From Desulforhopalus sp. (lineage in GTDB: Bacteria > Desulfobacterota > Desulfobulbia > Desulfobulbales > Desulfocapsaceae), in NCBI GenBank assembly GCA_023231425.1, contig JALNVI010000041.1:1-24081 (forward strand): DNA of 24,081 bases, in the 5' to 3' direction. Below the pieces are notes generated by a model. It was not told the DNA's origin and did no database searches. It saw only the letters and a list, made by a program, of their open reading frames with translations. Below are positions 1 to 8,181 of this stretch, piece after piece. The position numbers were made by a program, and so were the translations under genes. Each line of letters opens with the position of its first letter. Position 1 is the stretch's first letter.

Positions 1-71
1 AAAAAACATCAGTACACTTTGACAAAGGAAAGGTTCTTATTTCTAAACCAGACCATTGGAAATGATGCCAG

Positions 72-803
72 CTATCCGTGGGCGATGACCCTGCCAAGAA
101 ATTCTTTGAGTCGTGCATTTTTAGGCGCAGTGAAAAATTCAGCAGGTGGTCCCTGTTCCTGAATCTTGCCCTGATCGATAAAGATAACCCGGTCTGCAAC
201 CTCTCTTGCAAAACCCATTTCATGGGTCACCACAACCATGGTCATCCCTTCTTTAGCAAGTTTTTTCATAACCTCCAGCACTTCCCCAACAAGTTCCGGG
301 TCAAGGGCAGAAGTTGGCTCGTCAAAAAGAATAACTTTCGGCTGAAGAGCCAGTGCCCGGGCAATGGCCACTCTTTGTTTTTGCCCACCGGAAAGCTGTC
401 CTGGATACGAGTTGGTTTTATCGGCAAGTCCAACCTTTTTCAAAAGAGCTTTTCCAAGTGTATCAGCATCAGCTTTTGCCATGGAGCGCACCTTGATGGG
501 GCCAAGGGTCACATTGGCCAGAACCGTCATGTGCGGGAAAAGATTAAACTGTTGAAACACCATCCCTGCTTCCGTTCGAATAGTGTTGATATTGGTTTGC
601 GGGGCCATAACATCGTGGCCATCAACAATGATTCGACCGGACGTTGGTTCTTCAAGACGATTGATACAACGCAGTACAGTGGATTTTCCTGAACCTGAAG
701 GCCCAATGATGCAGACCACTTCGCCCTCTTTCACGTTAAGATCAACCCCTTTAATCACTTCCAGGGTCCCAAAACTTTTATGGAGATTTTCTATCTGAAT
801 CAT
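72..803 (-). CDS. glnQ: Polar amino acid (glutamine-type) ABC transporter ATP-binding protein
   Basis: This is the ATPase of a polar amino acid importer, which hydrolyses ATP on the inner face of the cytoplasmic membrane to drive uptake through GlnP. Counting from the start MIQIENLHKSFG it has 243 residues, the usual GlnQ length. Visible motifs are Walker A GPSGSGKST at about 34-42, the Q-loop in VFQQFN near 84, the signature LSGGQ at 137-141 and Walker B VILFDEP at about 157-163. The frame stays open to an ATG at 845, but that start would overlap glnP by 38 bases. The ATG at 803 lies 4 bases after the glnP stop, behind a purine-rich AGGATAGGG, and matches where GlnQ proteins begin, so I prefer it. 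The gene is last in glnH-glnP-glnQ. Family assignment is secure; the exact amino acid transported is inferred from the similarity of GlnH. Confidence 0.93.
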   Translation of the reverse strand: MIQIENLHKSFGTLEVIKGVDLNVKEGEVVCIIGPSGSGKSTVLRCINRLEEPTSGRIIVDGHDVMAPQTNINTIRTEAGMVFQQFNLFPHMTVLANVTLGPIKVRSMAKADADTLGKALLKKVGLADKTNSYPGQLSGGQKQRVAIARALALQPKVILFDEPTSALDPELVGEVLEVMKKLAKEGMTMVVVTHEMGFAREVADRVIFIDQGKIQEQGPPAEFFTAPKNARLKEFLGRVIAHG

Positions 804-807
804 TTCC

Positions 808-1476
808 CTATCCTCGGTTGATATTGAGTCGATTTTCAAGGACATTCATGCCCTTGGAAATTGACAGGGTTAACACCAGATAGACGAGTGCCACTGCCAT
901 GTAGACTTCGAAGGCACGGAAATTGACCGCAGTAATCTCCTGTCCTGTTCGCATGAGTTCACCCACACCAATAACCATTAAAAGCGATGTATCTTTGAGA
1001 CTGATTATAAACTGGTTTCCCAAAGGCGGAATCATCCTCTTCAAGGCCTGGGGCCAGATAATATAGAGCATTGTCTGGCTGTGGGTCAGTCCGATGGAAC
1101 GCCCGGCCTCCATTTGGCCGGAATTAATCGATTGCACTGCACCTCGGACAATTTCAGCAATATAAGCACCGGAATTGACCGCAATAATGATAATCCCTGC
1201 AGTTATAGGCGGGATCCGAATGCCTGCAGCCATAGGAACTCCATAGTAGAGAAACATGGCCTGAACAAGCATCGGCGTTCCCCGGATGGATTCGATATAA
1301 GCACCAGCCAGTTTTCGGAGGAAAAAATTCCGCGAAAGTTTCAGTAAACCTATCGCAGAACCAAGAAAAAAGCCGAGGAAAAGACCACCGGCAGTTATTT
1401 GCAGGGTGAGCTTAAGCCCACGCATGAGCATGGGAATGGTTTCAATAACTACGGCTGGTTCAAATTGAAAAGCCAT
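808..1476 (-). CDS. glnP: Polar amino acid (glutamine-type) ABC transporter permease
   Basis: This 222-residue inner-membrane permease of the HisM/GlnP family forms the translocation channel for the amino acid delivered by GlnH. Hydrophobic segments run through the protein, for example about 25-45, 68-85 and 92-108. The EAA loop that docks on the ATPase is visible as EAGRSIGL at 123-130, followed by IIWPQALKRMIPPLGNQ, and the next segment carries SLKDTSLLMVIG, typical of the glutamine subgroup. The ATG at 1476 has a GAGGCG ribosome binding site five or so bases upstream. The stop lies 4 bases before the preferred glnQ start, so the two are co-transcribed. The upstream 391 bases separate it from glnH and contain a strong hairpin, so glnPQ may have its own promoter or depend on read-through. 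Confidence 0.93.
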   Translation of the reverse strand: MAFQFEPAVVIETIPMLMRGLKLTLQITAGGLFLGFFLGSAIGLLKLSRNFFLRKLAGAYIESIRGTPMLVQAMFLYYGVPMAAGIRIPPITAGIIIIAVNSGAYIAEIVRGAVQSINSGQMEAGRSIGLTHSQTMLYIIWPQALKRMIPPLGNQFIISLKDTSLLMVIGVGELMRTGQEITAVNFRAFEVYMAVALVYLVLTLSISKGMNVLENRLNINRG

Positions 1477-1867
1477 ATCGCCTCAAAATAAGATTAAAAA
1501 AACAGATGGCACCGGCAAAAACAGTTCTTCAGCGTTGTTTTTTAGACCTTGATGCCCCTCTGTGTATTGTCGAAGCTCAAAAAAATACCATGCCTCGCCA
1601 CTTCACTGTCTCTAGATATCTTTACGTTTTTTGACTTCTGTCAGGATGCGCTGGACCATATACGAGTCCAATCGGGCTGACAGTATCCTCTGCTTAAGCG
1701 AAGAATGAAGGGAATATCGGATAACCAGTTTTTCGAATATGAACGAAATACAAGGTTTTTCAAGATTTTCTGAAGAGGATCCCGGAAAAATGGCCGTTAA
1801 ACAGACAGAACAGGAACCTGCAGTTTAACGGCCATTTTTTCCACCTCAGGGATTGAGCCGGAGAGGT
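1477..1867. other. Intergenic region between glnH and glnP
   Basis: These 391 bases separate the binding-protein gene from its permease gene. The half next to glnH holds a 17-base-pair perfect inverted repeat (listed separately). The rest, 1477-1780, holds no gene I can support. On the minus strand a frame stays open up to a TAG at 1612-1614 with one internal ATG at 1659 giving only 15 residues; it has no ribosome binding site and I do not call it. If glnPQ has its own promoter it must lie here, but I could not pick a convincing -35/-10 pair. Confidence 0.6.
1784..1841 (-). terminator. Rho-independent terminator after glnH (sequence is bidirectional)
   Basis: AAAAATGGCCGTTAAAC at 1786-1802 is the exact reverse complement of 1823-1839, a 17-base-pair stem around a 20-base loop. 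Read on the minus strand the stem ends in a run of T. It begins about 30 bases after the glnH stop and lies more than 300 bases before glnP. It should stop most glnH transcripts and so keep binding protein more abundant than permease and ATPase. Confidence 0.85.
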
Positions 1868-2608
1868 TTATTTGGGTTCTGTGCCAAACCACTTGACATA
1901 GAGATTCCGGTAGGTGCCGTTTTCACGCAAGGTGCTGAGAGCTTTGTTTACCCTGGGAACCAACGCACTGCCTTTAGGAAAACCCATCCCGTAGGGCTGT
2001 CCCTGATAAACAGGACCAACAATTTTAACTTTGCCCTGACCTGCTTTACGTACAAAATCGCTGACAACTGGAGAATCAAAGATAACCGCATCAGCGCCGC
2101 CACTCATAAGCTCCATGAACATGGCGTCGTTATTGGGGAACAGCTTCGTCTCTTTTGTCTTAACATTTGCTTTGACAAAATCAACAGAGGTTGTTCCCAG
2201 CTTGGTAGCAACAACCTTCCCTTTCAATCCTGCGACATCAGCAACGTCCTTATTATCGCTGTTGACCAGGATGAGAAGTCCGGCAGTATAGTAGCCGTCT
2301 GAAAAATCAACCACTTTGGCACGTTCGGGTTTAATGGTCATACCGGCTATACCCACATCCAGCTGACCGGACTGCAGCCCCGGAATGATGCCATTAAAAT
2401 CCATAGGCTGAAGCTGGTATTCAACTCCGATCTCTTTGGCAACGGCATCCCACAGTTCCACATCAAAACCAGTATGGGTACCAGTTGCCGGGTCTTTGAA
2501 TTCAAATGGCGGGAAATTGGTATCGCAGGCGACAATGAGCTTCTTTGCCATTGCTGTTGTGGAAAGAGCCATGACGAATACAGCCGCCAGGATGATGATC
2601 TTTTTCAT
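1868..2608 (-). CDS. glnH: Periplasmic glutamine-type amino acid-binding protein
   Basis: This is a family 3 solute-binding protein that captures the amino acid in the periplasm and hands it to GlnPQ. It has 246 residues, close to the usual length. Residues 1-21 form a clear signal peptide (MKKIIILAAV, then ALSTTAMA) with likely cleavage before KKLIVACDTNFPPFEF. Family features include GFDVELWDAVAKEIGVEY, PMDFNGIIPGLQSGQLDV, IKPERAKVVDFSDGYY and the C-terminus LRENGTYRNLYVKWFGTEPK, which closely resembles E. coli GlnH as I remember it. A strong ribosome binding site, CTAAGGAGAAGGT, precedes the ATG. It is the first gene of the importer and is followed by a terminator hairpin. Glutamine is the most likely substrate, though other polar amino acids cannot be excluded from sequence alone. 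Confidence 0.93.
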   Translation of the reverse strand: MKKIIILAAVFVMALSTTAMAKKLIVACDTNFPPFEFKDPATGTHTGFDVELWDAVAKEIGVEYQLQPMDFNGIIPGLQSGQLDVGIAGMTIKPERAKVVDFSDGYYTAGLLILVNSDNKDVADVAGLKGKVVATKLGTTSVDFVKANVKTKETKLFPNNDAMFMELMSGGADAVIFDSPVVSDFVRKAGQGKVKIVGPVYQGQPYGMGFPKGSALVPRVNKALSTLRENGTYRNLYVKWFGTEPK

Positions 2609-3000
2609 ACCTTCTCCTTAGTTTAGATACATGCGAAATGTAACAGTATGGAGTTACTGCAGTTCTTACGGACTTCTGCTGTCCTCACCGTTACCGTGAT
2701 TAATACCGTAAAATACCATTACAATGACTTTTTCACTATGGCTTTTTTCGTCAATATTTGTGCCAGAAATTATCGATCAAGGGGCGTATGAGCTCCCCAG
2801 AGTGGCCTGTGAAATATTGAGTAAGAAAACTTTACAGCTGTGAGTTCAAGAGCAAGATCTAAAAAGGAGTTTCCCGGGAAGACGCCATGCCAGAGCAGTA
2901 AAGACGGCTGAGCATCCCGCAAAACGTATTATCTCTATCGATCTCAACATGGTGCGAGCAGATGGGGTGAAAGATCCTCCGACGGAGACCTGGAAACAGC
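2609..3000. other. Gene-poor intergenic region upstream of glnH
   Basis: These 392 bases hold the glnH ribosome binding site and presumably its promoter, which would fire leftward; the stretch 2690-2770 is A+T-rich, but I could not fix a good -35/-10 pair. Toward the right end a plus-strand frame stays open from 2844 to a TGA at 3027-3029, with an ATG at 2949 giving 26 codons (MVRADGVKDPP). It overlaps the start of the ORF at 3001 in another frame, so this stretch may be part of a broken gene. Confidence 0.5.
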
Positions 3001-3261
3001 TTGTATTTCATTCATGCCCAGGGCACTGAAGGGAATTTACTACAGGGCACCTTGATATCGGAGCCTGGCTCTTACCTCGACGTCTCGTTCCTTGCTTTGT
3101 CGGAGGATAATTTTTTGACTGTAACAAAGGAGATGGGCGAAAGACTGATTCTTCAAGGTATCCATTATTCGATGTTCCCTGAATACAGGTGGAGCTGGTT
3201 CAGTGAAATCCAGAATCCACCAAAACGATATGCACTAATTAACAGGGCTGTTCTGGATTAG
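3001..3261 (+). CDS. Small hypothetical ORF, possibly a gene remnant
   Basis: This 86-codon ORF has only a TTG start (3001) and no convincing ribosome binding site; the frame is closed upstream by a TGA at 2968-2970. The predicted product is soluble, with no signal peptide, membrane segment or motif I recognise; its C-terminal half is rich in aromatic residues (HYSMFPEYRWSWFSEI). Its stop overlaps the stop codon of the convergent lpxB gene by a few bases. A different plus-strand frame (2844-3029) ends inside it, and joining the two would give a protein of roughly 135 residues, so this may be the tail of a frameshifted gene. It could also be chance. No function is proposed. Confidence 0.3.
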   Translation: MYFIHAQGTEGNLLQGTLISEPGSYLDVSFLALSEDNFLTVTKEMGERLILQGIHYSMFPEYRWSWFSEIQNPPKRYALINRAVLD

Positions 3262-4424
3262 AGCTCTCTCTTAACCCGCCCAAGTAACGCCAGCACATCA
3301 TCAGCCACCCTTCCCGATGCCCCCGGCTCTCCAAGCGCCGCCTTCACCTCCGCCAGCCCCTGCAACATCGCCTGCCGCTTCTCTGTATCAAAGAGTTGTC
3401 CCTGCAACTCATCAGCAATTCGCTGCGGTCTTACATCATCCTGCAGCAGTTCCGGTACAACCTCGCGGTCGGCAATGAGGTTAACGAGACAGAAGTGTTT
3501 CACCTTAACAAGGCGAATGCCAATCTGGTAGGTGAGCGGAGACAGTTTATAGCAAACCGCCATCGGTCGCTGCAGGATGGCCAGTTCAAGGGTAACCGTG
3601 CCAGAGGCTGCAACGGTGCAGTCACAGGCAGCCATCGCTTCGGTGTGGGAATCAGCCATCAGTTCTATACGAAGATCTGAGAAATCGGTCAGACCGCATT
3701 CTTGAAGAAATTCGTCGGAGATGGTCGAGGCTCGGGGAATGAGAAAAACCGGCGGTGTGCCAAGTCTCGCCTGCAGCTCCCGTCCGGCGGCGAGAAAAAT
3801 CGGCAGCAGTGAGGCCACTTCTCGTTTCCTGCTGCCTGGAATAAGTCCGACACAGACAGTGGCTGGATCAATGTGTCGTTCCCGCAGGAACTGCTCCCGA
3901 CCCTTTGGCTGCGTAATGTTATCCAGCAGCGGATGGCCGACATATTTCGCCGTCAAACCATGTTCACGATAGAATTTCTCTTCAAAAGGAAGAATGACAC
4001 CGAGCCCGTCCACCCGCTGACGCAGAATTTTTACCCGTCCGGTACGCCACGCCCAGATCTGCGGACAGATATAGTAATAGACTGGAATACCAACTTTTTT
4101 GGCAACCTTTGCGAGCAGCAGGTTGAAGTCGGGGAGATCAATAATGATCAGGAGATCGGGGCGACTCTGCCGCAGCCGTCGCCGCAGAATACGCTGGGCA
4201 CGGATGATATCCGGCGCATGCGCTAAAACTTCCACCACCCCCATCACTGAGATCTTTTCTGCCTCAAAAAGAATCTCCACTCCTTCCGCTTCAAGCAGCG
4301 GCCCGCCCATGCCGCAAAAGTGAATGTCGCTGCGGCGCTCTTTAAGGGCTTTCACGAGGTTACTGCCATGCAGGTCCCCAGAGGCTTCTCCGGTGACGAT
4401 CATTATATTGAGGCTCTTTTTCAT
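3258..4424 (-). CDS. lpxB: Lipid-A-disaccharide synthase
   Basis: LpxB is a peripheral membrane glycosyltransferase (family GT19) that joins UDP-2,3-diacylglucosamine and lipid X to make the tetraacyl disaccharide 1-phosphate of lipid A. The protein has 388 residues, the usual size. Visible family motifs are GEASGDLHG at 12-20, ICPQIWAWR, VGHPLLD, LIPGSRKREV, the nucleotide-binding ASGTVTLELA and NLIADREVVPELLQ near the C-terminus. The ATG overlaps the TGA of the upstream oxidoreductase gene in an ATGA arrangement, which means translational coupling. It is the last gene of a run that begins with livK. Other raetz-pathway genes usually near lpxB (lpxD, fabZ, lpxA) are absent from this window, while lpxK and lpxC lie about 6-8 kb to the right. 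Confidence 0.96.
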   Translation of the reverse strand: MKKSLNIMIVTGEASGDLHGSNLVKALKERRSDIHFCGMGGPLLEAEGVEILFEAEKISVMGVVEVLAHAPDIIRAQRILRRRLRQSRPDLLIIIDLPDFNLLLAKVAKKVGIPVYYYICPQIWAWRTGRVKILRQRVDGLGVILPFEEKFYREHGLTAKYVGHPLLDNITQPKGREQFLRERHIDPATVCVGLIPGSRKREVASLLPIFLAAGRELQARLGTPPVFLIPRASTISDEFLQECGLTDFSDLRIELMADSHTEAMAACDCTVAASGTVTLELAILQRPMAVCYKLSPLTYQIGIRLVKVKHFCLVNLIADREVVPELLQDDVRPQRIADELQGQLFDTEKRQAMLQGLAEVKAALGEPGASGRVADDVLALLGRVKREL

Positions 4425-5398
4425 GACACCGCCGATGAGAATTTTTTAAACGCCTCGCTTACGGCGCCTGCCTTGATCTTCTCCATAACTTCGATGGCCA
4501 CGGCGAGAGCTGCTCTACCCTCTTCTCCGCTTACCTCTGGCCGACTGCGCTCGCGTACATGGTCGACAAATGCGCAAATCTCGTCAAACAGAGCATCAGC
4601 ACTGCCAAACCGCTCCTCCTTCGTTGAGAGAAGGGGCTGGCCATCTTTCATCCCATCACTCTTCACACTAAAAAGAGAGCGTTCCGCAAAATTGACATCA
4701 AACCGCCCCCCAGGCTGCAGCACCCGCATCCGCCGCTCATTAATCGGAGAAACGCGGCTGACAGTGAGGCTGGCCACAGCCCCGCTGGTAAATTCAAACC
4801 ATGCCGAGGCCGTATCAGTGTTGGGGGTTATCGTTGCCGCTCCTGCGGCCGCAATAGACTTCAAGGGAGCGTCAATCATGCTCAGGATGAGGTCAATATC
4901 GTGGATCATCAGGTCAAGGACCACGCTTACATCAACACCGCGATTTTTGAAGGTTGTCACCCGGGTAGTCTCAATGAGCGCAGGATAATCAAGCCGGGCC
5001 CGCATGGCCCGTACCGCCGGATTGAAGCGTTCAAGGTGTCCTGTCTGCAGAATACATTTTTTCTTTTTTGCCTTTGCCAGCAGCTCATCGGCCTCGGCGA
5101 GGGAGACGGTAATCGGTTTTTCCAGCAGGACATCAATGCCCTGGTCAAGAAAGAACCCTGCGACGTCACGATGGTAGACAGTGTTTACCGCCACAGACAC
5201 CAGATCAACCTTTCCAGCCAGTTCGTGATAATCGCATAACGCTGCACAACCACACTCAGCCGCGACACCCTCGGCCCGCTCTCTGTTGCTGTCTGCAACG
5301 GCTACCAGGTTCACATCTTTCAGCGCGGCATATTTCTGGGCGTGAAAGCGGCCAAGGTAGCCAACTCCAACAACAGCGGCCCGTAACATTTCTACCAT
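4421..5398 (-). CDS. Gfo/Idh/MocA family oxidoreductase, possible UDP-GlcNAc 3-dehydrogenase (GnnA-like)
   Basis: This is an NAD(P)-dependent sugar dehydrogenase of the Gfo/Idh/MocA family, 325 residues from the ATG at 5398. The Rossmann motif GVGYLG is at 11-16, the family motif EKP at 93-95 (LLEKPITVSL), and GHLERFNPAV at about 120-129. A TTG at 5404 could also start translation, but the ribosome binding site AAGGAG (5407-5412, overlapping the livF stop) is well spaced for 5398 and too close for 5404. It ends in an ATGA overlap with lpxB. In some bacteria (Acidithiobacillus, Leptospira) a family member, GnnA, oxidises UDP-GlcNAc at C3 for amide-linked lipid A and is encoded among lpx genes. 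The position here makes that role plausible, but it is inference. The family is certain; the substrate is not. Confidence 0.88.
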   Translation of the reverse strand: MVEMLRAAVVGVGYLGRFHAQKYAALKDVNLVAVADSNRERAEGVAAECGCAALCDYHELAGKVDLVSVAVNTVYHRDVAGFFLDQGIDVLLEKPITVSLAEADELLAKAKKKKCILQTGHLERFNPAVRAMRARLDYPALIETTRVTTFKNRGVDVSVVLDLMIHDIDLILSMIDAPLKSIAAAGAATITPNTDTASAWFEFTSGAVASLTVSRVSPINERRMRVLQPGGRFDVNFAERSLFSVKSDGMKDGQPLLSTKEERFGSADALFDEICAFVDHVRERSRPEVSGEEGRAALAVAIEVMEKIKAGAVSEAFKKFSSAVS

Positions 5399-5409
5399 GG
5401 TCAAACTCC

Positions 5410-6117
5410 TTAAATACCGAGGTAGGCCTTACGAATATCTGAATTTTTGAGCAGATCCTGTGCCTTGCCGGAAAGAGTTATTGTTCCGTTCTCCAATACA
5501 TAAGCGCGGTCTGCAACCTGCAGAGCCTGATTGGCATTCTGTTCAACGAGAAAGACCGTGACGCCCCGCTCCCGGTTAATCTCTTTGATAATATCAAAAA
5601 TCTGTTTAATAACCAGGGGAGCAAGTCCCATGGAGGGCTCGTCGAGCAGCAGCAGCTTCGGCCTGGTCATCAGCGCCCGGGCCACAGCAAGCATTTGCTG
5701 TTCTCCTCCGGAGAGCGTACCACCCGCCTGTGAACGACGACTGGCAAGAATGGGGAAAAGATCAAAGCAGTTCTGCAGATCCTTTTTGATTCCGTCTGTA
5801 TCCCGCCGGAGAAAAGCCCCCATGTCGAGGTTCTCCTGGACAGTGAGCTGCGGAAAGATATGCCGCCCCTCGGGTACCTGGGAAAGGCCCATTTTTACGG
5901 TTGTTTCCGGCGATTTATTTTGAATCTCCTTACCAAGAAAGGTGATTTTCCCCTCGCGTGCTGCGACTATGCCCGAGATGGTCATCAGAGTAGTACTCTT
6001 CCCAGCCCCGTTGGCCCCGATAAGAGTGATAATCTCGCCCTCGTTGACCTCAAGCGAAATGCCCCTCAGAGCCACAATGTTCCCGTATCCAGCCACTACA
6101 TTTTCCAGTTTCAGCAT
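5410..6117 (-). CDS. livF: Branched-chain amino acid ABC transporter ATP-binding protein LivF
   Basis: This is the second ATPase of a LivFGHMK-type importer, working as a dimer with LivG beneath the LivHM channel. It has 235 residues, normal for LivF. Walker A GANGAGKST lies at 34-42, the Q-loop region contains the LivF hallmark VPEGRHIFPQLTVQENL at about 81-97, the signature is LSGGEQ at 135-140, and Walker B is LLLLDEP at 155-161. The start is 3 bases after the livG stop, and its GGAGAG ribosome binding site lies inside the end of livG. The gene downstream is the Gfo/Idh oxidoreductase, only 11 bases away, so the transporter operon appears to run on into lipid A genes. Confidence 0.95.
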   Translation of the reverse strand: MLKLENVVAGYGNIVALRGISLEVNEGEIITLIGANGAGKSTTLMTISGIVAAREGKITFLGKEIQNKSPETTVKMGLSQVPEGRHIFPQLTVQENLDMGAFLRRDTDGIKKDLQNCFDLFPILASRRSQAGGTLSGGEQQMLAVARALMTRPKLLLLDEPSMGLAPLVIKQIFDIIKEINRERGVTVFLVEQNANQALQVADRAYVLENGTITLSGKAQDLLKNSDIRKAYLGI

Positions 6118-6120
6118 GGT

Positions 6121-6900
6121 TTACTCTCCGAGGTAAGCCTTAATGACGGCGGGATTGCTGCGGATCTCTTTCGGTGTTCCTTCGGCGATCTTGCTGCCAT
6201 AATCCACTACGAAAATCCGCTGAGACAGACTCATGACCAGCTTCATGTCATGCTCAATAAGGAGCACGGCGAGACCTTCTGCGGCGATTTCGCGGATGAG
6301 AGCATTGAGGTCTTCGGTTTCCTGCGGATTCATACCGGCAGCCGGTTCATCGAGGAGCAGCAGGTGAGGCTCGGTAGCCAGGGCCCGGGCTATCTCAAGG
6401 CGACGCTGGGCACCGTAGGAAAGATTTTCCGCGAAGTCGTTGGCAAACGCCGCAAGGCCAACCTTCTCCAGCAGTCGGTAGCTGTGCAGGAGGATCTCCC
6501 GCTCTTCACGACGTGCGCGGGGGGGCCGGAAGATTGCCCCCAGAATAAAGGTTTTCGTGCGACAATGACGGCCTATCATCACATTTTCCAGCACGGTCAT
6601 TTTGGGGAAAAGGCGAATGTTCTGGAAGGTCCGCGAGAGCCCTTTGCCAGTAACTATATTGGGCTTTAGCCCCTTGATACTGACCGGTTTCTCGCCCTTT
6701 CCGGGGGTGAGAAAAACATCTCCGGCGGTCGGTTTATATATTCCGGTTACACAATTAAAAAAGGTGGTTTTCCCCGCACCATTCGGACCAATGAGGGCGG
6801 CAATTTCACCACTGTGAACGGTGATGTCCAATTTGTTCAAAGCGCGGATACCTCCAAAATCCATGGTGAGGTTCTGCACCTGCAGGATTGGTTCACTCAT
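6121..6900 (-). CDS. livG: Branched-chain amino acid ABC transporter ATP-binding protein LivG
   Basis: This is the first ATPase of the branched-chain amino acid importer, 259 residues, normal for LivG. Walker A GPNGAGKT is at 38-45, followed by FFNCVTGIYKPTAG, typical of LivG; GLSRTFQNIRLFPKMTVLENVMIG spans the Q-loop; the signature region reads LSYGAQRRLEIARAL rather than the classical LSGGQ, as is usual in this subfamily; Walker B is LLLLDEPAAGMNP. The C-terminal stretch FVVDYGSKIAEGTPKEIRSN is also typical. The ATG overlaps the livM stop in an ATGA arrangement. Confidence 0.95.
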   Translation of the reverse strand: MSEPILQVQNLTMDFGGIRALNKLDITVHSGEIAALIGPNGAGKTTFFNCVTGIYKPTAGDVFLTPGKGEKPVSIKGLKPNIVTGKGLSRTFQNIRLFPKMTVLENVMIGRHCRTKTFILGAIFRPPRARREEREILLHSYRLLEKVGLAAFANDFAENLSYGAQRRLEIARALATEPHLLLLDEPAAGMNPQETEDLNALIREIAAEGLAVLLIEHDMKLVMSLSQRIFVVDYGSKIAEGTPKEIRSNPAVIKAYLGE

Positions 6901-8171
6901 GCCCCGCCCTCCTTCTCTTCAGCCTTGATACTGTCAATATCATATTTTCGTCGCACCACTGAGATCAGCCCCTGCGGACGGAAAATCATCATTAAAACCA
7001 GGATGGCTCCAAAAAAGAGCATACGGTACTGACTGAGCTCGCGCAGGTATTCTGGCAGTAGAATGAGAATCAGCGCACCGAGGATAACCCCGACGATGGA
7101 TCCCATGCCGCCGAGGACGACGATGGAGAGGATCATGGCTGATTCCAGAAAGGAGAAACTGACCGGATAGACCGAACGATTCTGTGCAGCAAAAACAACG
7201 CCGGCGATACCTGCCCAGAAAGCTCCGAGAGAAAAAGCGGCAAGTTTCGTTCGCCGTTTGTCTATGCCCATGGCCTGACAGGCGATTTCATCCTCGCGCA
7301 GGGCCAGCCAGGCACGGCCGAGGCGGGAGTCCTGCAGTCGGTTAACCACAAAGATGGTAATAACCACAAAGAGCACCATCAGGTAATAGAGATAGAGAAT
7401 CTTCTGGGAAGGTGTGAGACCCAGACCGAAAAAGGTGGGACCGGGAATGTTAACAATCCCGGCAACACCGTGGGTAAGTTCGATCCAGTTTTCAAGGATC
7501 ACCCGAATGATTTCACCAAAACCGAGGGTAACGATGGCAAGGTAGTCACCGCGCAGGCGCAGAATGGGAAAGCCCAGAAGCAGACCAAAGATTCCAGCAA
7601 AAATCCCGCCGAGGGGCAGTGCCATCCAGAAATTAATGCCGTAGTGAAGGTTAAGCAGTGCATAGGTGTAGGCACCGACGGCATAAAAGGCAACAAAGCC
7701 GAGGTCCAGCAGCCCGGCCATACCGACGACGATATTGAGACCGAGTCCGAGCATAATGTAGAGGAATGCCATGATCATGATATTGATCTGGTATTCATTG
7801 ACGACCTGCGGATAGATAATCGTCAGGGTCAACACCACAGCACAGAGGATGGCACGCTGTCTCGGGTTGGTAATGACACGATTGATCAGGGAATCCCGGT
7901 GTGCCGTTTTTTCCACAATTTTATGGGGAGGCGTACCCATGAGATGATGCCAGAGGCGGATCATCCCCGCCTGCAGGTAGAGATAGAGATGCCAGAGGTG
8001 CGGAAGGCTCTGCAGCACGACAGTGCCGAGGCCCACCCACATTACATTCTTTAGTCGCCATAGAATATTATCGCTGAGTGGATCAACCCTCATCCCCAGA
8101 ATCGGCAGGGTTAGGATCATGAACCAGCCGGAGACGAGCAGAATACGTCTGATATCTTTTGCTGTAATCAT
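6897..8171 (-). CDS. livM: Branched-chain amino acid ABC transporter permease LivM
   Basis: LivM is one of the two inner-membrane channel subunits. From the start chosen here it has 424 residues, essentially the size of E. coli LivM and longer than many short homologues, because it carries the N-terminal extension (about 1-95, two hydrophobic segments) seen in the E. coli type. The conserved core follows from about residue 105: GLGLNIVVGMAGLLDLG, FPILRLRGDYLAIVTLGFGEIIR, LGRAWLALREDEIACQAMGI and SIVVLGGMGSIVGVILGA. The frame is open to an ATG at 8210, which would overlap livH by 29 bases. I prefer 8171 because GAGGAAGAG directly upstream is a good ribosome binding site and the gap to livH is then 10 bases. 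The ATGA overlap with livG marks translational coupling. Confidence 0.94.
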   Translation of the reverse strand: MITAKDIRRILLVSGWFMILTLPILGMRVDPLSDNILWRLKNVMWVGLGTVVLQSLPHLWHLYLYLQAGMIRLWHHLMGTPPHKIVEKTAHRDSLINRVITNPRQRAILCAVVLTLTIIYPQVVNEYQINIMIMAFLYIMLGLGLNIVVGMAGLLDLGFVAFYAVGAYTYALLNLHYGINFWMALPLGGIFAGIFGLLLGFPILRLRGDYLAIVTLGFGEIIRVILENWIELTHGVAGIVNIPGPTFFGLGLTPSQKILYLYYLMVLFVVITIFVVNRLQDSRLGRAWLALREDEIACQAMGIDKRRTKLAAFSLGAFWAGIAGVVFAAQNRSVYPVSFSFLESAMILSIVVLGGMGSIVGVILGALILILLPEYLRELSQYRMLFFGAILVLMMIFRPQGLISVVRRKYDIDSIKAEEKEGGA

Positions 8172-8181
8172 CTCTTCCTCT

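Noticed and set aside
1612..1780. Minus-strand frame without stops upstream of glnP, ending in MVQRILTEVKKRKDI
   Set aside because: It has no start with a ribosome binding site except one giving 15 residues, and no recognisable homology.
5860..6669. Plus-strand open frame of 269 codons across livF and livG
   Set aside because: It spans the junction of two well-supported opposite-strand genes and encodes nothing recognisable.
7470..8054. Plus-strand open frame of 194 codons opposite livM, very polar
   Set aside because: Its His/Asp/Gln-rich composition is what the reverse complement of a membrane-protein gene gives; it has no domain and livM is certain.
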